From Tritrichomonas musculus (lineage: Eukaryota; Parabasalia; Tritrichomonadida; Tritrichomonadidae), in NCBI GenBank assembly GCA_039105265.1, contig JAPFFF010000005.1:6929501-6993500 (forward strand): DNA of 64,000 nucleotides, written 5' to 3'. This document shows, piece after piece, positions 8,501 to 16,752 of this stretch. Positions within the stretch are counted from its first letter, which is position 1. Each line of letters begins with the position of its first letter. A program made the translations under genes and the position numbers. The notes under the pieces are model-generated. The model worked only from the letters and a program-made list of their open reading frames with translations, did not search any database and had not been told where the DNA came from.

Positions 8501-11053
8501 TGCCTTAAATATGAAGTTAAAAAGCTCAAAGAACGACCAGTTGCTGATATTCAACCAAACGAACAAGTTCAAGAACGAGCTGCCCCTACATCCGTTGATG
8601 ACGCAGACCTAGATAACTTAAGAAACAAGATAAATGATAATGATAAAGCAACCAGCGATCTTCGATCCCAAAATGAACAGTTCATGTCCGATATTAAATG
8701 CCTTAAATATGAAATCAAGAGACTTAAGAATCGTCCTCAAGTTATTGCAAATGCTGACGATTTGAATTCAGATAGATTACAACAATTAATCGAAGATCTT
8801 GCTACCTTCAAAGCTGACCAACAAAATTATCCATATGAGAAGATTGCTAAGGAGTTACAAGACATTCAAGAACATCTTCAAAGACATGATGAACAATTAG
8901 CTGATCAACTTCCAGATGATCAAATTGCAAATGAAGTTAAATGCCTCAAGTATGAAATTAAGCGTCTGAAGTTACGACCATCTAATGCTGTCGTACCACA
9001 AACTGAAAATGCTTCTGCATCACCTGCAGAATTAGAATCTATTACGCGTGACATCAAGTGCCTGAAATATGCCGTTAAGAAACTCAGAGAAAACAACAAA
9101 CCTGAACAAGTTCAAGAACGCGCAGTTCCTACACAAGAAATTTCAAATGAAGATATTGACGACCTAAAGAATCAAATCAATCAACTTCGTGATGAAATCA
9201 ACAAACTTAAACAAAACAAATTACCTGACAATTCCAAACAAATTAATAAGATTATTAAGGAACAACGAGAGCAAGCTCTACTAATTGAACAACTCAGAAA
9301 TACCGATAGAAGCAGCGATAAGAATGATAAAGTCATTACCTGTCTTAAATATGAAGCCAAGAAACACAAGCAAGACATTAAATGCTTGAAGTATGAAGTT
9401 AAGAAATTGAAGCAAGGCGCCGCTCTTATTGAAGAACCAGAAGAACCAGTACCAGTTCAAGAACGCGCAATTCCACAATCTCAATTTGAAGTTCCACCTG
9501 ACCTTCAATCTACTCTTGACGAAATTCTCGAGAGACTCGATACAAACAAGTCCAGCATCGACGAACTTAACCGTAAACAGGACAATTATGTCACAAAGCA
9601 AGAATTTGAATCCTATGCCGAGGAATCAAATAACAAGCTTAACGATCATGAAGAAAGAATTAAGAAGCTGGAAGATCTTGAACTCGAGAGCAACCTTAAA
9701 CAAATTAAAGATGGACAGCAAACTTCTTCTGAAGATCACAGAAAGCTTAAGAGCAGAGTTAATAAGCTTTCTAAAGACTTCAAGGAAAAACTTTCTCAAG
9801 CAGAAATCAAAGAACAGACTGAGGAAGAAGAACAAGACGACAAACAAGAAGAGATTGACAAACTTCATCAAGAAATCAATGATCTTCGCGATACTCTTGC
9901 TAAATCATTTGGTGAAAACAACCAAAAACTCGCTTCTCTTGAGGATTTAGAGAAATTACGTCAAGATCATGACAAGCTTTCTGATGATTTCAACAAGCAT
10001 GTCAATGACAAATCTCTTCAGGAGTTTGTTTCCAAATTAAATGAAGAAGTTCAATCCCTCAATGCAGATGATGAGCAACTTCGTAAACAAGTTGATGCTC
10101 TCAAACTTACATCAGAAGAAAATACACAAGAAATCCAGAAACTCAAAGACACAGTTAGTGAGTTAGAGAAGAACTATGCAGAAAATGGTCAAGGTCTTCA
10201 GAAGATCGTTCGAAATCTTCAAGAAGATGTTGCTTCATTAGTTGCCCAAAATCGTGATGAGAGAGAGGCAATTCCAGAACAATTTGCTGAACTCAGACAA
10301 GAATTGCTTGATAAGATCAAGAAACTTGAAAACGATTCCAAAGATTCAATCACACAAATCAATGAAGCCATCAACAAAGAAAGAGAACTCAGCGACGAAA
10401 TTGAGAAACTTCACCAGAAGGACAAAGAACTTAGTGATGGCCATGCCAAGAACGAGAAAGACATCAAGAGACTTAAGAAAGAATCTGGAGCCACTAGAGA
10501 TGCCGTATCACAACCAAAGGCTAACCAAGAAGATATTGATCAAATCAACCGAGAGCTCATCGAACTTCGCAAATCAACTGAATCCATCAGGTGTCTCAAG
10601 TTTGAAGTTAAACAATTGAAGAAGGGAGGACTTCAATCACAAGATGTAACAGAGATGAAGAGATCAATCAAATGTCTCAAATATGAAGTTAAACAACTCA
10701 AGAACTACCATGATGGAGAGAAGGTTGCAGAACCTGTTCAAGAAAGGGCTATTCCAGTCGAGCAAAGTGCCAATGATGAATTACAGGATAGAGTTGAGAA
10801 ACTCGAAAAGAAGGTTAAGAAGCTTGAAAGACCATCAAACGTTACAGCAGCACCAGTCAACTCCGAAGATCTCTCTAAGGTCAAACATGACGTCAATTGC
10901 CTCAAATACGAAGTTAAACGAATCAAGAAATCATCAGAATCAAGAGAAATCGTACCTCAAGGCGATGTTTCAGATTTGTCACAAGTATTTGTTGATCTTC
11001 CACAAATGGCAGCCGTTCAACTTGTTTTTAGAGCTCCACAAATGCAAGAATAA
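2..11053 (+). CDS. Giant coiled-coil KYE-repeat protein (5' partial)
   Basis: The frame is already open at the left window edge. Codons from position 2 read SVRNDFNQLQ, which matches later repeat units, so the gene starts upstream; the codon at 59 is TTG (Leu), not a start. About 3683 residues are visible, ending at TAA 11051-11053. The protein is built from 50-75-residue segments. Each has a helical, charged stretch, then a motif C-(L/M/V/I)-K-Y-E-(V/I)-K-(K/R)-L-K, then a Pro/Ala/Glu hinge such as APVEERAAPAP. I count about 51 motifs. Residues after about 2840 (from about 8570) are divergent coiled coil with eight further motifs. No transmembrane segment or signal is visible in this part, and the C-terminus (FRAPQMQE) is soluble. 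The design suggests a long fibrous structural protein, for example of the parabasalid cytoskeleton (costa, axostyle or pelta). That role is inference; I do not recognise a named family. Confidence 0.9.
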   Translation, partial: SVRNDFNQLQDEHTKINRELNCVKYEVKRLKARPVAEPAPVEERAAPAPVEIPDDLLERLSNAEKAANDANNGVNQLRGENSNIKHELNCMKYEVKKLKARPIARASSAKPSNEGEEAAPAAIPDELYDDIQKAQDSANKANSKSDKLKAENDKLKQDLKCLKYEVKKLKERPIAEAPTAAPVEERAAPAPAEIPDDLLERLSNAEKAANDANNKADSVRNDFNQLQDEHTKINRELNCVKYEVKRLKARPVAEPAPVEERAAPAPVEIPDDLLERLSNAEKAANDANNGVNQLRGENSNIKHELNCMKYEVKKLKARPIARASSAKPSNEGEEAAPVAIPDELYDDIQKAQDSANKANSKSDKLKAENDKLKQDLKCLKYEVKKLKERPIAEAPTAAPVEERAAPAPAEIPDDLLERLSNAEKAANDANNKADSVRNDFNQLQDEHTKINRELNCVKYEVKRLKARPVAEPAPVEERAAPAPVEIPDDLLERLSNAEKAANDANNGVNQLRGENSNIKHELNCMKYEVKKLKARPIARASSAKPSNEGEEAAPAAIPDELYDDIQKAQDSANKANSKSDKLKAENDKLKQDLKCLKYEVKKLKERPIAEAPTAAPVEERAAPAPTEIPDDLLERLSNAEKAANDANNKADSVRNDFNQLQDEHTKINRELNCVKYEVKRLKARPVAEPAPVEERAAPAPVEIPDDLLERLSNAEKAANDANNGVNQLRGENSNIKHELNCMKYEVKKLKARPIARASSAKPSNEGEEAAPAAIPDELYDDIQKAQDSANKANSKSDKLKAENDKLKQDLKCLKYEVKKLKERPIAEAPTAAPVEERAAPAPVSAIDNSDLEALKSKNEELQNQINCIKYEVKKLKARQVAESAPVEERAAPAPAEIPDDLLERLSNVEKAASDANNGVNQLRGENSRINHELNCMKYEVKKLKERPIARTTSYVSAKPSNEGEEAAPVAIPDELYDDIQKAQDSANKANSKSDKLKAENDKLKQDLKCLKYEVKKLKERPIAEAPTAAPVEERAAPAPVSAIDNSDLEALKSKNEELQNQMNCLKYEIKKLKKRPTTTAAPVEERAAPAPVSAIDNSDLEALKSKNEELQNQMNCLKYEIKKLKKRPTTTAAPVEERAAPAPAEIPDDLLERLSNVEKAASDANNGVNQLRGENSRINHELNCMKYEVKKLKERPIARTTSYVSAKPSNEGEEAAPVAIPDELYDDIQKAQDSANKANSKSDKLKAENDKLKQDLKCLKYEVKKLKERPIAEAPTAAPVEERAAPAPVSAIDNSDLEALKSKNEELQNQMNCLKYEIKKLKKRPTTTAAPVEERAAPAPAEIPDDLLERLSNVEKAASDANNGVNQLRGENSRINHELNCMKYEVKKLKERPIARTTSYVSAKPSNEGEEAAPVAIPDELYDDIQKAQDSANKANTKYDRLKSANETLVKDLKCLKYEVKKLKERPIAEAPTAAPVEERAAPAPVSAIDNSDLEALKSKNEELQNQMNCLKYEIKKLKKRPTTTAAPVEERAAPAPAEIPADLLERLSNVEKAASDANNGVNQLRGENSRINHELNCMKYEVKKLKERPIARTTSYVSAKPSNEGEEAAPVAIPDELYDDIQKAQDSANKANSKSDKLKAENDKLKQDLKCLKYEVKKLKERPIAEAPTAAPVEERAAPAPVSAIDNSDLEALKSKNEELQNQMNCLKYEIKKLKKRPTTTAAPVEERAAPAPAEIPDDLLERLSNVEKAASDANNGVNQLRGENSRINHELNCMKYEVKKLKERPIARTTSYVSAKPSNEGEEAAPVAIPDELYDDIQKAQDSANKANSKSDKLKAENDKLKQDLKCLKYEVKKLKERPIAEAPTAAPVEERAAPAPVSAIDNSDLEALKSKNEELQNQMNCLKYEIKKLKKRPTTTAAPVEERAAPAPAEIPADLLERLSNVEKAASDANNGVNQLRGENSRINHELNCMKYEVKKLKERPIARTTSYVSAKPSNEGEEAAPVAIPDELYDDIQKAQDSANKANSKSDKLKAENDKLKQDLKCLKYEVKKLKERPIAEAPTAAPVEERAAPAPVSAIDNSDLEALKSKNEELQNQMNCLKYEIKKLKKRPTTTAAPVEERAAPAPAEIPADLLERLSNVEKAASDANNGVNQLRGENSRINHELNCMKYEVKKLKERPIARTTSYVSAKPSNEGEEAAPVAIPDELYDDIQKAQDSANKANTKYDRLKSANETLVKDLKCLKYEVKKLKERPIAEAPTAAPVEERAAPAPVSAIDNSDLEALKSKNEELQNQMNCLKYEIKKLKKRPTTTAAPVEERAAPAPAEIPADLLERLSNVEKAASDANNGVNQLRGENSRINHELNCMKYEVKKLKERPIARTTSYVSAKPSNEGEEAAPVAIPDELYDDIQKAQDSANKANSKSDKLKAENDKLKQDLKCLKYEVKKLKERPIAEAPTAAPVEERAAPAPVSAIDNSDLEALKSKNEELQNQMNCLKYEIKKLKKRPTTTAAPVEERAAPAPAEIPDDLLERLSNVEKAASDANNGVNQLRGENSRINHELNCMKYEVKKLKERPIARTTSYVSAKPSNEGEEAAPVAIPDELYDDIQKAQDSANKANTKYDRLKSANETLVKDLKCLKYEVKKLKERPIAEAPTAAPVEERAAPAPVSAIDNSDLEALKSKNEELQNQMNCLKYEIKKLKKRPTTTAAPVEERAAPAPAEIPADLLERLSNVEKAASDANNGVNQLRGENSRINHELNCMKYEVKKLKERPIARTTSYVSAKPSNEGEEAAPVAIPDELYDDIQKAQDSANKANARLNTLKADNDKVKNDLKCLKYEVKKLKERPVADIQPNEQVQERAAPTSVDDADLDNLRNKINDNDKATSDLRSQNEQFMSDIKCLKYEIKRLKNRPQVIANADDLNSDRLQQLIEDLATFKADQQNYPYEKIAKELQDIQEHLQRHDEQLADQLPDDQIANEVKCLKYEIKRLKLRPSNAVVPQTENASASPAELESITRDIKCLKYAVKKLRENNKPEQVQERAVPTQEISNEDIDDLKNQINQLRDEINKLKQNKLPDNSKQINKIIKEQREQALLIEQLRNTDRSSDKNDKVITCLKYEAKKHKQDIKCLKYEVKKLKQGAALIEEPEEPVPVQERAIPQSQFEVPPDLQSTLDEILERLDTNKSSIDELNRKQDNYVTKQEFESYAEESNNKLNDHEERIKKLEDLELESNLKQIKDGQQTSSEDHRKLKSRVNKLSKDFKEKLSQAEIKEQTEEEEQDDKQEEIDKLHQEINDLRDTLAKSFGENNQKLASLEDLEKLRQDHDKLSDDFNKHVNDKSLQEFVSKLNEEVQSLNADDEQLRKQVDALKLTSEENTQEIQKLKDTVSELEKNYAENGQGLQKIVRNLQEDVASLVAQNRDEREAIPEQFAELRQELLDKIKKLENDSKDSITQINEAINKERELSDEIEKLHQKDKELSDGHAKNEKDIKRLKKESGATRDAVSQPKANQEDIDQINRELIELRKSTESIRCLKFEVKQLKKGGLQSQDVTEMKRSIKCLKYEVKQLKNYHDGEKVAEPVQERAIPVEQSANDELQDRVEKLEKKVKKLERPSNVTAAPVNSEDLSKVKHDVNCLKYEVKRIKKSSESREIVPQGDVSDLSQVFVDLPQMAAVQLVFRAPQMQE
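2530..8460 (+). repeat. 591-bp coding tandem repeat, about 10 copies (B'-C-D units)
   Basis: The repeat changes here to a B'-C-D order. Unit B' carries RTTSYVSAKPSNEG, C is as in the first array, and D is a short 52-residue unit (SAIDNSDLEALKSKNEEL, CLKYEIKKLKKRP). From about 3337 onward copies recur every 591 bp (3337, 3928, 4519, 5110, 5701, 6292, 6883, 7474, 8065). Between the first two B' copies D is duplicated once (+156 bp). A variant C' (TKYDRLKSANETLVKDL) replaces C in three scattered copies (about 4310, 6674, 7856), and PADLL alternates with PDDLL, so copies have been shuffled. Array length should be treated with caution in a short-read assembly. Confidence 0.93.
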
Positions 11054-11246
11054 AATTCGATAAAGAATTTTTAAGTTCATGAAAAAAAAAACCTCTCAGT
11101 TTTTTTTTATAATATCATTTTAACTTTTTACGAGTTTTTTTTTATCCATTTAGAATAAAAAATTGATTTTTTAAGATTAGATTTTTTTTCTTTTAAATTA
11201 AAACATAAACAATTCAATTTTGTTTTTTGATTTATTAATAATTTGA

Positions 11247-12479
11247 ATGGAAGAGATTATTTCTCTTACTAACGATATTCCAACTGCTTTCCACTATGTA
11301 GATTTTGCTCGAAAGCTTCTTACAGAGAGCGGTTTTGTTGAAGTGAAAGAAGAAGAAGAATTCAACGATATCCCAAGCAAATTTTTTGTATGCCGAGACG
11401 AACAAACAATCCTCGCTTTCAATATTTATGATACTAAATGTGGTAAGTTTTTATCAACAAGTCTTGACTACCCAACACTCAAAATCCAACCAAATAGCGG
11501 ACGCTTTCATCATCATTGCGAACAAGTTAATACTTTCTTATATGGAAAGGGAATGTGGATTACATGGCCAGACAGAGACCTTACAGTTGCTGGAAGAGCA
11601 TTTATTCGCGATAAATCAAATAATCAAATTACTCAAAAGCTCGTTTATTCAAAAGTTCCTGTGGCAGAAATTCCTATGCTTGCAGTACATTTGAAGCCAG
11701 GAAGTGGAACTAGAGCAGAACTTGAACCTGAACATTTACGACCAGTCTTAAACTTTATAGAGAGAAACGATGGAAATGAAGAAGAAGAATTTCAACCAAA
11801 ACAATCTCCTACCTTAATGAAAATTATTGCAAAAGAATGCGAATGCGAGGTTGATGATGTGGTTAACTATGATTTAAGCTTCATTTCAGCCGAACCATCA
11901 AAAGTTATTGGAGTTAATGATGAACTTTTGTCTTCTCAAAGGATTAGCTCAATTTTAACGAGCATCATTGCATTAAAGGAATATATTAACCATTACGGAA
12001 ATGATAATAAACCCTACGCAGGCCTTGCATGCTTTTATGCTTATACTAACGACCAAGAATCAAATTCTTCACGAACAGGCCCAAATTCTAACTTTCTTGA
12101 ATCAATATTAAAGCGTATTGGAATTAACGTGATTAACAATAACTTTTTTGCATCATCAAGTTTATACGGAATTAAAAACACCAGCTCCAATTTAAATCAA
12201 GGTGGAATTAGTACTTTCTCTGATCAACTTGGAAACTTTCATTTTTCATATGAATTTGCAGAGACAACTTTGAATACTCTTAAAAAAAATAAAATCAATG
12301 CAACAAAGGTCAACTCTTCAAAGTTATCAATAGATGGCGCAGCATCTATTGGCAAGAAATTCAATTTACCAACATTCATTTTTGGAATTTCTATCGGCGG
12401 AATATTTTCTATAAGAGAAACTGCCTTTCTAAAAGACCTTGAAAATCTTAAAGAAGTCATTGATATTCTTTTGAAATAA
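11247..12479 (+). CDS. M18 aspartyl-aminopeptidase-like protein, predicted catalytically inactive
   Basis: 410 residues from ATG 11247. Landmarks of the M18 (DNPEP) fold are clear and in order: LDYPTLKIQPNS (73-84), the conserved MWITWPDRDLTVAGR (103-117), IPMLAVHL (142-149), GVNDELLSSQR (222-232) and a C-terminal IFSIRE (386-391). M18 enzymes bind two metals through His in AHTDSP, Asp in RLDN, the Glu pair in DNEEVGS, a later Asp and His in MHSIRE. Here these read TSLDYP (His to Ser72), RISS (Asp to Ser234), TNDQES (Glu pair to Asp269/Gln270) and IFSIRE (His to Phe387). The fold is therefore kept while the metal site is lost. It may act as a structural or regulatory subunit of the dodecameric peptidase; that role is inference. 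Length is slightly short of the usual 430-480 residues. Confidence 0.82.
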   Translation: MEEIISLTNDIPTAFHYVDFARKLLTESGFVEVKEEEEFNDIPSKFFVCRDEQTILAFNIYDTKCGKFLSTSLDYPTLKIQPNSGRFHHHCEQVNTFLYGKGMWITWPDRDLTVAGRAFIRDKSNNQITQKLVYSKVPVAEIPMLAVHLKPGSGTRAELEPEHLRPVLNFIERNDGNEEEEFQPKQSPTLMKIIAKECECEVDDVVNYDLSFISAEPSKVIGVNDELLSSQRISSILTSIIALKEYINHYGNDNKPYAGLACFYAYTNDQESNSSRTGPNSNFLESILKRIGINVINNNFFASSSLYGIKNTSSNLNQGGISTFSDQLGNFHFSYEFAETTLNTLKKNKINATKVNSSKLSIDGAASIGKKFNLPTFIFGISIGGIFSIRETAFLKDLENLKEVIDILLK

Positions 12480-12990
12480 GATAAATATAAATGATCGTAT
12501 TTATTTTAAGTATATGTTTTACAAAATAAACCTTATTTATTTAAAAAACAATTTATGAATATTTGTAATCATATTCACTACCTTTTCTTTTAATACAATT
12601 TTATATTTTTCCATGAATTCCAGAATTATTGAGAATCACTAAAAAATATTTGATCCCAAATTCTTATTTCTTATGTTTTATTATCTTTATCGATTAAATA
12701 ATCTCTCACAAGTACAACTGATCCAAAATATTAATTGCATATATAATTTTTAGCATCACCAAAATCAACTTTATTACTAGGTTTTGAAAAATAAATACGA
12801 ATATCTTGCGTTCAAAGGGAAAAAATACAAAAATTATAATAAATATAAAAATATTTATTTTAATATAATAAAGTTATTATTATTTTATTTAAAACATATT
12901 TACACACATCATTTTCAATTTTATTTTTTTTTTAGGATTTGCAGATTATGAATATATTTTAATTATTTACATAAAAGTTAATGAAAAGTC
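12480..12990. other. AT-rich intergenic DNA, no gene seen
   Basis: About 500 bp of A/T-rich sequence between the M18-like gene and the MITE. No open frame with family character, no RNA gene and no clear repeat was recognised. The last 8 bases (12983-12990) are the left target duplication of the MITE. Confidence 0.6.
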
Positions 12991-13794
12991 CAGGGTTGTG
13001 TATCGATCCTCTCCGGTAGCGGTTATTTTCCCGGTAAAATATCGATATTACCGGCACTAACCGCCGGTAACGGTATTTATCGATAAAAAACCGAAGTATC
13101 GATACAAAAGTGGAAAATTTATATCGAATGTAAGGTTTTTTGTCGGTATTTTTTTATCAAAAAATGTATCCGATTCATTTAAATTTCATTGATAAATGGC
13201 CAAAATGATTAAAGAATCTTATAAGGTTCTAATGAATATTGTTAATTCTCTTTAATTACATATTTTACAACAAATAATCATCATAATAATTGAATAATCA
13301 ATGGTTTTTAAAATAACATAATTTTAATCATCTTTATGTCAATTTCTATTTGTAGATAAATATAACATTCCAGAACTATTTAATTAACTATTAATATGAG
13401 AAAGCACATAAAATATAAAAATTTTATTGTTTTTTATGATAATAATTATATCAAAAATTTGGATTGTTTAATGAAAATGAATATGACAAGATTTCTGAAG
13501 AATAACGACAATAATATACTTTTTATAGGCTAGTAATTATATTTAAAATTAAATAATCAAATGTTTTAATATTTTTATACATTATTTATTAAAAAATTGA
13601 TATATATTAAAATACCGTATCGATATTGATAAAAAGTATTGTAAAGTACTTTCTTAATAACCGCTGATACTCTAAAAATACCGAAGCACTTTTGTATCGA
13701 TACTAAAAAATACCGAGCAAAAAAGTATCGATATTCACCGAATACCGATACTTCTTCGGTAACCGGTATTTAGTCGTATCGATAAACAACGCTG
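12991..13794. mobile_element. hAT-type MITE, 804 bp
   Basis: The left end begins CAGGGTTGTGTATCGAT; the right end, reverse-complemented, begins CAGCGTTGTTTATCGAT (15 of 17 identical). CAG followed by GTTG is typical of hAT terminal repeats. Flanks are GAAAAGTC (12983-12990) and GAAAAGAC (13795-13802), an 8-bp target duplication with one mismatch, also as in hAT elements. Subterminal regions on both sides are rich in ATCGAT, ACCGGTA and GTATCGATA words in inverted orientation. The interior is AT-rich and non-coding, so it depends on a transposase elsewhere. Confidence 0.85.
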
Positions 13795-13935
13795 GAAAAG
13801 ACAAAGTTAGAATACAAATCTTGAGTTGAAAGATTAAATCTTTCCATAAAATTAAATATTGAGGATACAAAGAAAATAAAAAAAAAAGATTAAATAAATA
13901 AATAATAAAACAATAAATTAATAAAAACTGAAAAT

Positions 13936-16352
13936 TTATTTTACTTTAATAACACTTTTTTGCAAGTCACATCCATCAAATACGTTTTCGCCAATTTGCT
14001 TAACGGAAGGAGGAATATCAATATCAACCAAAGAGGAACAGCCAGAGAAAGCAGAATTTCCAATAAAATTATCAGAAGAAGGAATTGCCACTTTTTTCAA
14101 GATCTTGAAAAGATGAGTCACCGATAGAAACCACTGAAATTGGAATTTTTCAACGACTAACAACCATAGAAAGAAAAGTGACAAATAGAAGTAACCGACG
14201 ATGGAATGTGAAATTCAGTCAATTTCGAACAGCCAGAGAAAACACCAACGCCGAGAGACGACAGAGAAGCCGGCATTTCAAATTCAATTTCAGTCAAAAA
14301 TGAACAAAGAGAAAAGGCACTGAAATTGCGAATTCAAAATTTTTCAAAAATTTGCATTATTCAAACGAACCTAATTCAATTATCGTTTGATAGGGATCTA
14401 TCGTTATTTTGGAGATGAGATGACAACCTTCAAATGAAGACCTCTCAATGCTTTCTATCGTCGATGGAAACGAGATCGATTGAAGACTTGGACATTGAGA
14501 AAAAGCTGACTCTTCAATCGAAGTGACTGAGTCAGGAATCGTTATTTCTGTAATTTCACCAATCAATTGAAAATTAAACGGTCGAACGGTTGTAACCGAC
14601 TTGGCGAATTCAAAATGATGCAATGATGAACACTTCTCAAAAGTGTCCAATTCAAAATGCGTTTTGAATGGATCAATTGTAATTTTGAGAAGTTTACAAC
14701 ACCCGGGAAAAGCGGAACTTTCAATTGAATTGATTGAAGGAGGAATTGAAATTTCAGTCAGTGACGAACAGAGATAAAAAGATGACTGCTTTATCGAACA
14801 GCCGTAAAATATCGACTCGCCCATCGATTGCAGCTATGAAGGCATCGTTGCCTGCTCGAGCAGGGAACAGCCATAAAAAGCAGAGTCACCTATCGTTGTC
14901 ACTGAAGAAGGAATTTTCAATTCGGTTAGCGAAGAACAACCGAAAAATGCAAAACTGTCAATTTCATTGAAAAAGTCAGGAATTGAAATGTGGTGAAGTG
15001 AAGTTCATCGACCAAAGGCGCTTTCATCTATTAAATACCTATCGGCGAATAAACTTGTCAATATATTGAATGAATGACTTCCTATCGTCTGATTTTCAAT
15101 GAATTGAATTTCAACTTTTTGAAGCGATGAACAGCCATAGAATGCGTATCGGCCAATTGAATTTATTATAGGCGGAATCATAATATTGACCAGTGATGAA
15201 CAACCGTTAAACGCATAACTGCCAATTGAATAAATTGTGGGAGGTATCGTTATTTCACTCAAATTTGAACAACCAGAAAAAACTCATCTTTGATTGATTG
15301 AGATGACGAATCAATGACAACTTTTTCAATGATTGGGTTCTTTCCAAATTTGTAAGAAACCGTTTTGTATCCAGAGATGAAAACCGTCATTTTAACGGTT
15401 ATTATTTTATTCATATGGATATTTAGAAAAATGTCTAAAATCAGTTTCAATGACGTTTGATAAAAAGTGACATCAACTGAAATTTCTGAAAATTTTTGTA
15501 TCGTACTATTGAATTCACTTGATTTGAGGGACTTATTCTGATACAACATTTGGGTCTGCAATTGATTCATTTTCAATTGAATTCCTTTCAAAAGTTGATC
15601 GTCAATTGTTTGAAAATTTGAATATTCAAGTTGATATTTCAAAATCTGTGAAATAAAGAAGAATTGTGTTTCAGAAGGGAGGTTATTGAATCCGTCAATT
15701 CTATTCAATTCATTCAAAATTGAAAGAAAAATTTCACTTTTTAAAAAACAGTTTTTTTTAGATAAATCTAAATAATACAAAGCATATTCCCATACTCATA
15801 CATTACTTCGCCGTCTCCGGCATTTGCACCTTTGAAGAAGTATTTCAAAGCTTCGTTATTTTTTCTCTCTTTTTTCAAAATTTTTCCATACAAAAAAAAA
15901 ATTTTGCCATTGTTTATTTTGAGAAAGGACGATAGACATTTCTTAGCCTTTTGTAAATCACGCGAAATAACGTCTCCTCTCTCGAGCATCTGACAATAAT
16001 AAATAACAGAATCAACAAATCCTTTTGAAATCGACTTTTCTAAGTATTTGACACCCAAATCAACGTTTTTCTTGAAATTCGAAGTCCCTTCAATGTAATT
16101 TTTAGCAATAATGAATAAATAATGCGGATCATCACGATCTTCATTATAAAATGATGAATTGTATGATGTGATTTTTTGAACATTCGTTTTTATTGGATCA
16201 ATAAATTCAAAACTTTTCGTGCGACCAATTTCGCTCACAAAATTGTCTTCTAGAAATTTTTGGATTTGGTTATCTGCTTCGGCGCTATTGAGAGGGTTTT
16301 GATCACTTTGACCATAACCGATGTTTATACAATCATTCAAATTTAAAAACAT
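13936..16352 (-). pseudogene. Decayed Sel1-repeat / BspA-like LRR gene
   Basis: Read from ATG 16352 on the minus strand. The first frame (16352-15768) has Sel1/TPR-like repeats (AKNYIEGTSNFKKNVDLGVK, VMYEYGNML). A second frame (15780-15259) overlaps it by 13 bp and carries a helical middle region. Then BspA-type leucine-rich repeats (IPPTINSIGRYAFYGCSSL pattern) continue to 13936 but jump between frames near 15260, 15005, 14825, 14357 and 14185. The sequence in the gaps (14185-14356 and 14825-15004) still translates as LRR in a shifted frame, so this is one broken gene rather than several small ones. The Sel1 part is clearly paralogous to 32331-32029. A start upstream with a kinase domain, as in the paralogue, is not seen here. 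Confidence 0.78.
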
Positions 16353-16752
16353 ATAAATTATGAATAATAAGATGCCATTTGAAACAAATTCTCAAATGAT
16401 TTATTGACTAATATTTGAAAAATCTATTATGCTTGATGCCTAGTATGCATTTTACCAACTTATTGATCTACAGAAATTTAAACAAAGGATAGCATTTTTA
16501 TTCAATCTTTTATAATCCAAATAATAATGTCTACTTTTTCAATTGTTTTTCTCTTCTATGAAAACAATTAATATGACCTAATTATATTATTAACATTTAA
16601 TATCATTTTTTTTTAAATGAGAAATCTGACCAAAAAGATTCAAATTAATCATTCCTCATAAACGTATATTATATAATATCAAAAGAAAAAGAAAAAAAAA
16701 TTATTTTGATTGAAAGAATTTACAAATAAACCAATTAACAATATGCAATTAA
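16353..16752. other. Intergenic, no gene seen
   Basis: About 400 bp AT-rich sequence between the start of the decayed Sel1/LRR gene and the stop of the AGC kinase gene. No feature recognised. Confidence 0.6.

Noticed and set aside
15259-15780. A separate intact gene of 173 residues
   Set aside because: It overlaps the upstream Sel1 frame by 13 bp, and a downstream LRR frame continues from it, so it is a fragment of one frameshifted gene.
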